Shown in pieces: positions 56,941 through 64,000 of a stretch of DNA of 64,000 nucleotides. A program made the translations under genes and the position numbers. This DNA is from Voacanga thouarsii. Its lineage: Eukaryota; Streptophyta; Magnoliopsida; Gentianales; Apocynaceae. Each line of letters starts with the position of its first letter. Position 1 is the first letter of the stretch. The notes beneath the pieces are model-generated. The model had not been told where the DNA came from, did no database searches, and saw nothing but the letters and a program-made list of their open reading frames with translations. Where the stretch lies: contig JANUWF010001683.1 of assembly GCA_026120185.1 (NCBI GenBank), forward strand, positions 4,472,001 to 4,536,000, given 5' to 3'.

Positions 56941-57330
56941 TTGATTAGGGCGACATTGGTGGAGGAATTAGAGTTAGAAACCTTGAAACACCCTAGGCAC
57001 TACAATCTTCATTAGTTAAATAATTGTGGAGGAGTGGAGGTAAACAAGCAAGCCAAAGTCAAATTTGATAAAGGGGGATACCATGATAAAGTGTTATGTT
57101 ATGTATATCCCATACATGTGGGGCATGTTTTGTTGGGGAGACCTTGGATGTTTGATAGGGATGTAGTCTATAAGGGGAGGAAAAACACTTATAGCATGAA
57201 GAAAGATGAAAAAAGGTTCACTTTAGCTCCCTTATCCCCTAGTGAGGTTTTGAAAGATCAAAATATTTTGAGGGAGAATGAAAACAAAAGAAGAGAGAAG
57301 AAAGTGGGGGAAAAGATTGAGAGAAAATAG
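56905..57330 (+). pseudogene. Gyp-2 protease remnant and Lys/Glu-rich tail
   Basis: A frame read from about 56,920 gives LIDRRSCKNLIRATLVEELE, where the family has an I-D-G-G-S-C type active site. Both glycines are arginines, so the protease fold's catalytic loop is destroyed. After a TAG near 57,015, the open part at 57,034-57,327 reads VNKQAKVKFDKGGYHDKVLC, then VGHVLLGRPWMFDRDVVYKG, then FTLAPLSPSEV. This is typical of the protease C-terminus and linker of plant chromodomain gypsy elements. The Lys/Glu-rich sequence after 57,260 continues to ~57,540 with stops and leads directly to the 3' LTR. RT is missing. Confidence 0.82.
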
Positions 57331-57618
57331 GCTGAGAGAAAAGAAGAAGTGGTGAAAACAAAAGAAGAGGTTGGGGACAAAATGCAGAAAAAGAAAGGAG
57401 AAAAAGAAGAAAATAGAGTGATATTGCAAAATTTGAGAGAAAAAGAACCGAGTGACAAATAAGGAGGTGAGAAAAGAAAAGAGAATGCAGGTCAAATAAG
57501 AAGAAAAATATTGGTGGTGAAAGGAGAAAAAAAAACACATGGCAAGGATAAAAAACCTTCACCTAAAAATCCTTATTTGAATTTTTATGTAGGTGACCAT
57601 TTGAGAACGAATCAACAC

Positions 57619-57632
57619 AAAAAAGGGAAAAA
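57619..57632 (+). other. Gyp-2 polypurine tract
   Basis: An AAAAAAGGGAAAAA stretch directly precedes the 3' LTR start TGATAAGAATC. Confidence 0.75.
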
Positions 57633-58564
57633 TGATAAGAATCGTCTCAAGCATGAAGGTCATTCTAAAGAAGGGAAATGAGGATAAAGACATAACACAC
57701 GCCCCTATGGGTGAAGCTCCTTTTCAAGAGACTTCAAGGTGCATTTCAAGATTCCAAACTAATGATAAAGAAGGTTGTCAAGCAATGGATGATTAAAGAA
57801 GGGGCAAGAAAATCAAAGCTTGGACATTAATTGGCATGGAGGGCTAAATGAGAGCAAGAGGATGCTGAAAAGATAAGAAAAACGAAGTGTAATGAGGGCA
57901 AAATGCACCTGGTGCTTGGTATACTAGTACACCTGGCGGCAGGTCCACACTGGAACAATATTATTCCGTTTTGGTGATTTTTCTTGTTTTTTTTATTTTG
58001 TTTTGAATTTAATTTCCACGATTTTTTATTGGTAATAGGTATATTTTAGACTTACTTAGGAGATGAATAGCTGAGATTGCATCTCCTATTTGCTAGGTTT
58101 AGTTTGTTATCTTTATATATGCTTCTTTACTCTTGTAATAGTAAGTTTTTTAGAGAATTAGAATACTTTGGCAGAGAAACAAAATTCTCTCTAAAGGAGA
58201 GTGTGTAAGGGGTGATTCCCATTTCACAACCAAATCAAAGGACTTAGTTCCACCTTTGATTCTATGTCTCTAAACTTCAACGGGATAATCTAAATCTTTT
58301 TCTCTATTCTTGGGTGCTAGTGTTCACTATAGTGTTCTTGATAGGTTGAGTTTTTAGGTGCCTTCAAATCCCCTCTTCTTGTTCTAATCTCTTGATAGAT
58401 TAGGATATTTTGGTGTTTTGAAATATGCTTGATTTATCAATTCTCATTGGGGTTAAGTGCATTTGCATTTAGTTCATTTGTGCGTGTAAATTTGGTAGGG
58501 AGTTAGGTGACCAACTCTAGAGTTCTTCAAAATCAAGTGGCTTTTGTATTTTTAGCTCGTATCT
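57633..58564 (+). repeat. Gyp-2 3' LTR
   Basis: It is 932 bp and collinear with the 5' LTR. It ends ...GCTCGTATCT before the AGGAA duplication, so the terminal CA is absent. TGATA at the start and a TATC-like end suggest an original TGATA...TATCA terminus. Confidence 0.85.
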
Positions 58565-58569
58565 AGGAA
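58565..58569. other. Target-site duplication of Gyp-2, right copy (AGGAA)
   Basis: It is an exact copy of 54,356-54,360. Confidence 0.87.
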
Positions 58570-58650
58570 CATATATACATATTTACATGTAAACACGTCT
58601 ACAAATAAATGTGGTGAAATCAATGAAATCCTAGCTTTGATGATATTGTT

Positions 58651-58667
58651 TCTCTGCAACGGTGCCA
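58651..58667 (-). other. Ath-3 primer binding site
   Basis: On the minus strand TGGCACCGTTGCAGAGA follows the LTR end TTATGCA by nine bases. Its first half matches the tRNA-Asp complement TGGCGCCGTTGCC with one change. Confidence 0.8.
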
Positions 58668-58676
58668 AAAACATTT

Positions 58677-59573
58677 TGCATAAATTTTGGGTGTATAAAA
58701 ATTATTCAAATTTAAATCTATCCCTAGCCAAGTTTTAATTAAAACATTAATCTCAACTTACACATACGAGCAAGTATAGCCATCGCAAGTATAGTATAGG
58801 TAATTAATGAGTATCAATCCTCAAGGGAACAAGTATACACTAATCACCTTTCATTCATTATTTAACCGACCCAATAAAGTGTCAAGATAAGAAAAAAAGG
58901 AAAATAAAGAATTATATACAACTCAAGGATGTAAAATTATGCAATTTAGACAACTATCCTAAAAGACATGAAAATGAACCACTTAGCAACTATTTTAATT
59001 AATCATCATCTTGGTATCATGAAGGAATTAAAATAAAGTTTACACGTTTCCAAAGTCATAAACTAACTATCTCAAGATTAAATTAACATATTTCCCAATC
59101 AAATCAACATAACCAAAAAGATGCATTAAACTCATCCTTTAAATGTTTTCCCTTTACTCCATGTGTTAATGAACAGGAAATTAGCCACTAACTCTATACT
59201 CTATGCGAAATTAACTAACATTTGATTACCTTAGTTCTTTGTCTTAATTTCATTTCCTAAGTCCATGAAGAAATAACAAATATGAAATTAATGAAATTAA
59301 ATCAACACCTAACATCATTTTCTAAGTCATTTAGAAGTAAATCTAACTTCATCAACTTTTCCATAATTACAAGTAATCAAAGACTAAGAGTGATAGAAAA
59401 TTGATCAAATAGCTATATTAATCCAAAAATCACGAATCTCTAAATAATGTTAAATTACAATGAAAATATTAATTACACAATTATTCTAGAAAAAGAAAAC
59501 AAAGGTAAAAGAAATAGCTCATAGATAAGCCCTCATTCTTCTTTTTGAATACCTTCTTGAATAATGCTCCTCG
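58677..59573 (-). repeat. Ath-3 5' LTR, first part
   Basis: It aligns with 48,470-49,370 in the same orientation. It is interrupted at 59,573 by S-C and resumes at 63,871. Confidence 0.85.
59569..59573. other. Target-site duplication of S-C, left copy (CCTCG)
   Basis: It is repeated exactly at 63,866-63,870. Confidence 0.92.
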
Positions 59574-59817
59574 TGTGAAACCCCAGTCAAAACCAACCTT
59601 AGAGTAAGGGGGTTGGGATGCATAACATACTTTACTGCATGATTAAATATATTTTTATTTGATTTTATGTGCCTTGGATTTGAGTTTTAATGTCTTGGAG
59701 GCTTGTTGGTGAATATTGAGTGAGAAGGGTAAAATGGTAATTTTTGCCCGAGGTGAAAATAGGGAGATAGCTTGAGGATTGAATAGGAAATAAGTTGCTA
59801 GTGAAAATAAGAATAAG

Positions 59818-59885
59818 AGTTGTTGTGGTTTAGTGGTTGGAGCTTTGGAATTAATTCTTGAGGTCTTGAGTTCAAATTCCATCAT
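59818..59885 (+). other. tRNA-like segment in S-C
   Basis: TGTGGTTTAGTGGTTGGAG (A-box and D-arm-like) is followed after a short arm-like stretch by TTGAGTTCAAATTCC (B-box and T-arm-like). Overall spacing and order are those of a tRNA gene, closest by eye to plant tRNA-Gln/Glu types. The acceptor stem is not conserved. The same segment occurs in S-B at the same place. Confidence 0.62.
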
Positions 59886-61513
59886 AAGAGCTTTAGCTTG
59901 GTTAAATTTTATTTTTGCTTGAGGAAGTAATAATTTCGGCCTTAGTGGTGTTTGGAGTAGGGTAGAGATGTTGTCCTATGGGAGGCATGATAGGAGTCTT
60001 CAAATCCTACTCATTTGTTCTACTCGAATTTTCTAAGAGGAATTCATTTTTCCTTGATCTTTGATTTTTCCTTAGTTCTCAACTCATGAGGTTGAGCAAG
60101 TTGTTCTAGCCATTTTCCCTCCAGAAATTTTAGTGAAGTGTTGTGGCTTTGTAAGATCAAAATGTCTTAGTGAAGGACTTCTTATGGTCAAAAAATGAGA
60201 AAGAGTTGTGGGAGATTTCAAGAGGAAAATTCCTCTAGTGAGCTTGCTGAAAATTCACTCTAACTAGTTCATCTTCCTTCTTAGAATGGACTGAAAATTC
60301 ACCAGCTGATTGTGCCATCAAGGTATCGAAATTCTTAGCTAACATTACCTCCCAAATTCTGCCAGAAAAATGGTCTTTTGGATCAGCTTGCAACCTGAAT
60401 TCTTTAGCCATTTTCGGACTGCTCAAAGCTGGAGCAAAACCAGGAAAAATTCCTGTACAAATTGCAGCTTTGAGAGTCCAAAACCAAACTGTTTTCTTCC
60501 AGAATTTGTTTATCACCTTAGCCATGTTTTTCCTCTATGAAGAAGGCTAGAAACCAGCCTTGAAAGCCCCTGGAATTCCCCTTCAAACTCCTTGCAAACG
60601 GGCTGGAAAATGGCAGCCGAAAACTGCCCAGGGAAAACTTCAGCTTGCGAAAATGCTATGCAGAAAATTATCCAGCTTTGTTTCCTAATCTTCCTCCAGC
60701 CGAAACACCATCATTGTTCTGCATGAACCCTCCTTAAACCTCCAGTAATTGAGCTCCATTATTCCCCTTAAGCTTCTGCACAAAATTCAGACATGGCTGC
60801 CCGAAAATCTCTCCAACAAATCCCTGCAATTATGCTTGATTGATTACCAAATTTCCAGCCACCATAGTTTCGTAACTTTCCATAATGTATCCCTCAAATA
60901 ACCAGACTTCTTCTTCACCATTATGCTCCCTATTTTCAGCCACCATAAGCTTCCTTAAGCCAGCATTAATCCCACTGAAATTCTGCTCAAAGCAGTCAGC
61001 CATTGTAGACTTCCAAAGCTCTCCAATAATCAAGATATTCTAGGATATTTAGTTTCCAAATTTACTTTCTAAAAATATTCTTCAAGGATTTTAACAACTA
61101 ACATTTCCTTTTCCCTTCCAAATCAGAGAATCATCTTCCTAAACCCTATAGAAATTCGGCCAGCCCTAGTTCTCACAGAATTTTGGTAGCTGCAAACTAC
61201 AATCTCACAAATTCTTTCAACCTTCAAGAACATACACACTACACCAAGAACACATACTTCTTCCTTTCACCTAATACCCCTCCAAACGACTTCAAACCTT
61301 CTCTAAAATCTGCAGATTTGACCTACTCACTGCTGTGAGTCCATCAACACCATTTTTAACATCAAACTCCACAAATCATCTCGCCACTTCAGATCAAAAC
61401 TGGAAAATTCTGTGAAGGTTCAAGAATACCTTCAAGGTAGGTTTGTTCTAACAACTTCATCTTCTCCAATCTTGATCTCTAGTGAGAATATATGTGAATA
61501 GACATGCTAATGG

Positions 61514-61536
61514 TCTCTCTCTCTCTCTCTCTCTCT
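61514..61536. repeat. (CT)n microsatellite in S-C
   Basis: About 11 uninterrupted TC units, at the LTR position that corresponds to the GA run in S-B. Confidence 0.9.
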
Positions 61537-63865
61537 ATTCCTCTCATGGCCGAAACTCCCTCTCTTAGCCGGATGGCTTCTTCCTCCATGGCCATGCTCC
61601 CTCCACCTTCATTGGTCGATTTTAGGCATCTAGGAGTTGAGATCCATTCTAAACTCCTTCAAGGCATCCCTCAACCAAGTAAGTCCCCTCAATCTTTCTT
61701 TTACATTCTAGATTCATGTCTCTAGGATGATGTTGATAGTATGTGGATTGTGATAGGATTTGAGTATGCATTGTAGAGATTGAAGCATGAATATATGTAT
61801 GATTGTGAAGGAGATGGGATTTATGCATGGAATGATTATATTGTTTGATTGAATGATGATTTGGGGTTTGATGCATGTTTCCATGTCATAGGTAGTATTT
61901 GTGATGAAATATGCTAGAGATTATGTTACCATTGGTGATTAGGACTTATATTCATGTTAGATTATTGAAGCCATGGCCATATCTATGCTAGTAGAGGTTA
62001 GATCTGTCTTGATAAATTGAGATCTATGCTTGCGAGCATGATTTGGATGAATTGATGAGTTGAATGGTTGTATATGTTCATGATTTTGAGTAACCTTGGA
62101 ATTATGATCATGATCTAGTTGTCCCTAAGCAAATTTTTATTTCATGAATAAAATATTTAGTAATATAATTTTGCTAGTGATTTCGAAAAACCCTAGGAAG
62201 GGTGGATTTGGAATATTATATTTATATAAAGGAAAATTTAGTCAAATAAATAATAGTTTTAATAGAAAAATAAAATATACAGATACTTTATAAAATAATG
62301 AAATCCACTAAAGCCTTTTATGGAAATAATCATGATTAGTAAAATACTTATTTCTATAAATTTAATTATCATCTTTTAATCAAAACCTATTAAAACTCAT
62401 TTATTATTTTTCAAGTAAGATTCGTTAAAATTAATTTTCAACTAACTTTAGTTGTCAATTATTTTCTAACAACTAAATTATTAATAAATCATTAACAAAT
62501 AAACTCTAAATTTTTCTTAGCAAGTTTTAAACCTTTAACTTATTAGTACCTATTTCCCAAAACATTAATTATTTTAAATATCAAATTATCCTTAGCCTAT
62601 AAACTTATTTATTTATTGAGTGGCCTTAAAGCTTGGGACACTAGGATCATGATAGTAGTAAGTTGCATTGTTTTAAAATTGAGGAAGTGGATTGTGGCTT
62701 GAAATTGATTGTGTTTTGCATTTGTCCATGTGGGGTTAGGTTAACTGTTGGAGACCTTTTCTTTGTGAGCAAGAGTCAGGTAAGCTCCTGCATAAAACTT
62801 GATTGATGTGAAATATTTTCCTTATGGTAAGCCGAATGTAGAGTGTATGGACACTCATTTATGTAAAGGAACTTGAGGGTTGAACTCTCTCTTATTTCAA
62901 ACAATTGAATTATTTAAAAATCAAAGAGTATATTTGCCAAACTCAAACTCTTTCTAGAGCTGACGTTTACAAGGACTTTGAAACCCTCAAAATGCCATTT
63001 TCATGTGGAACAATGTTTTGTTCAATTTATCCCAAGTGGGAAACATCGTTGAGTATTCAATAAGGGTGGACTATTAGGACTAGTCCTTGAGGGGTTAGGG
63101 TAAGTCTCTTAGTAGGTGGCCACCTTTGAGGGGTCAGTCCTTCCCGGATAGGACGTCAGTCCAGTGGGTCGTGCCGGTCTGAGCTAGTAGTGTTCTTTTC
63201 AATCAAGTGACTGTGTTTTGCCGGAATGGACACCCGCTTGTTATTTGGGTATAGAGAAGGAGGAGTATCTTGCCTAGTAGGCCGATCACCTACTTTTGTC
63301 AATATGTACAAAGTGTGGCATACTGACCATCCGGTTGTAGGGCCCAATGTGTGGTAACCCATAATCCTTTCTTATGAGTGGTTAATTTTGTTGATCATGT
63401 ATGGCTGGAATAGCTAAAACGTCACTCTTGCTTTTGACTGATGTTTACTGCTTGCTAATATTTCTCTTATAAAGATTTCGCACTTTGCATCCATGAACTG
63501 CTTTCACTAAACACCCAAAGCACACACGGACTTACTGAGATTTCTGTCTCATCACCTTTTTACCATGATTTCAGGTCAATCCTGCTGGGGGGATGAGTAG
63601 CTAGTGTAATATGCCTGGAAAGAGATTGTTATCGTTTATTTCTATGTATTACTTTTGGGAGTCGAGAGTGGATAATTTTATTTATAGTTTTGTTTTGGGA
63701 ATTCATGGATTTATTCTTGGAGTATTTTGGGATGTAATAAATTTTTAAGTTAAAGTATTATTTTATTCCACTATTTTATTTGTGTGACCTAGTTATAAAG
63801 ACCTCTTGTCCTTTGGACGGGGTGACATCCCCAGCCCTGGCTGGCCTAGGTAGCGAGGTGTTACA

Positions 63866-63870
63866 CCTCG
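63866..63870. other. Target-site duplication of S-C, right copy (CCTCG)
   Basis: It is an exact copy of 59,569-59,573. Confidence 0.92.
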
Positions 63871-64000
63871 GTTGATGAATCTCCTCTTCTGGAAGCTTTA
63901 ATCCTTAGATTCACACATTTACCATATGTTTTCCTGGTTTTCATAGGCTCTTAAAAGGCTAAAATTCATTCCTTAAGTGTTCTAGGCCGAGTAGAAGTTG
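63871..64000 (-). repeat. Ath-3 5' LTR, second part, cut by the window end
   Basis: It resumes the alignment with 49,371-49,502 (for example gattcacacattta and aaattcattccttaag stretches). The window ends inside it. Confidence 0.83.

Larger units (their letters stand above)
54361..58564 (+). mobile_element. Gyp-2: 4.2-kb Ty3/gypsy deletion derivative
   Basis: It has direct repeats of about 930 bp, a perfect tRNA-iMet primer site, a decayed zinc knuckle, a protease remnant, a Lys/Glu-rich tail and a purine tract. RT, RNase H and integrase are absent: the protease tail leads straight to the 3' LTR. The perfect AGGAA duplication shows that it inserted as a unit, into the leader of Ath-3. It is therefore a non-autonomous gypsy derivative or an element deleted after insertion. 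The LTRs differ clearly (by eye about 88-90% identity). Confidence 0.88.
59574..63865 (+). mobile_element. Solo LTR S-C, inserted in the Ath-3 LTR
   Basis: The unit begins TGTGAAACCCC and ends CGAGGTGTTACA, 4,292 bp, with a perfect CCTCG duplication. It is the reference copy of the family: S-A covers part of it, and S-B and S-D are inverted relatives. Its length, TG/CA ends and the absence of a primer site, gag, pol or a second LTR identify a solo LTR from a long-LTR gypsy element. Similar terminal sequences (TGTAATACCC...GGTGTTACA) in Gyp-1 suggest a related chromovirus. Short frames inside (for example 60,235-60,525 and 61,504-61,725) are not preserved in S-B. Confidence 0.92.
48470..64000 (-). 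mobile_element. Ath-3: Athila-like element (minus strand), runs off the window
   Basis: From left to right this holds the 3' LTR, purine tract, post-pol region, a plant-transposon-protein-like frame, gag, a leader interrupted by Gyp-2, the primer site, and a 5' LTR interrupted by S-C and cut by the window end. As in Ath-1 and Ath-2, no protease, RT, RNase H or integrase is found. Comparison with the left LTR suggests about 360 bp of the right LTR lie outside. Gyp-2 and S-C are later insertions. Confidence 0.85.

Noticed and set aside
57232..57562. Overlapping minus-strand frames rich in Phe and Ser
   Set aside because: They are the antisense of a Lys/Glu-rich (AAA/GAA-rich) linker in Gyp-2. 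Low-complexity antisense frames of this kind are expected by chance.
59818..59885. Functional tRNA gene
   Set aside because: A- and B-box-like parts are present, but there is no matched acceptor stem and the arms pair poorly. It also recurs at the same place in other LTR copies, so it is reported only as tRNA-like.
1..64000. CRISPR array, satellite DNA, rRNA genes or an envelope-like frame
   Set aside because: No short repeats with regular unique spacers, no long head-to-tail satellite and no rRNA signature were seen. The frames after pol or gag in the Athila-like elements show no convincing envelope features such as a signal peptide plus membrane segment.

Overview
This window looks like nuclear DNA from a seed plant, most likely a eudicot with a repeat-rich genome, from a heterochromatin-like region. 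It is AT-rich and I found no host gene, rRNA gene or functional tRNA gene. Nearly all of it is LTR retrotransposons inserted into one another. Every recognisable protein segment is Ty1/copia or Ty3/gypsy gag, protease, integrase, reverse transcriptase (RT) or RNase H, and almost all of these are broken by stops, frameshifts or insertions. Element names below (Copia-1, Gyp-1 and so on) are my own labels.

Left part, 1-45,469. One old minus-strand copia element (Copia-2) is the host layer. Its 3' LTR is at 1,486-2,014. Its coding pieces read right to left: gag 34.2-35.1 kb, protease and integrase 33.2-34.4 kb, then RT and RNase H in pieces at 32.7-33.2, 28.16-28.44, 15.21-15.43, 11.40-11.96 and 2.02-2.29 kb. 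Its primer binding site is near 36.92 kb and its 5' LTR is split between 36,935-38,157 and 44,724-45,469. The interruptions are: an Athila-like LTR fragment (2,289-2,929 plus 11,261-11,400) that itself contains a young copia (Copia-1, 2,935-11,255); solo LTR S-D (11,963-15,207); a full chromodomain gypsy (Gyp-1, 15,428-28,158); solo LTR S-B (28,442-32,693); and a gag-only Athila-like element (Ath-1, 38,158-44,723) inside the 5' LTR. The left edge holds a truncated fourth copy (S-A) of the solo-LTR family.

Right part, 45,470-64,000. A plus-strand Athila-like element (Ath-2) begins with a truncated LTR, has gag, and is interrupted at 48,469 by a related minus-strand element (Ath-3) that runs past the right edge. 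Ath-3 is interrupted in its leader by a small gypsy deletion derivative (Gyp-2, 54,361-58,564) and in its 5' LTR by solo LTR S-C (59,574-63,865).

Target-site duplications support most of these joins: CTTTG for Copia-1, CTCTG/CTCTA for S-D, AAAAC/AATAC for Gyp-1, GTTGA for S-B, AGGAA for Gyp-2 and CCTCG for S-C. Copia-1 is the youngest (about 22 differences between its 1.44-kb LTRs, counted by eye). The Gyp-1 and Ath-1 LTR pairs are clearly more diverged.

The observations most worth a second look are: paired GGCGCC-type boxes 24-25 bp apart in the LTRs of at least three families; a helically phased GCCGACG box cluster in the Gyp-1 LTR; a tRNA-like A-box/B-box segment carried inside the solo-LTR family; three Athila-like copies that keep gag but lack pol; and a GC-rich array of small hairpins in the Copia-1 leader.
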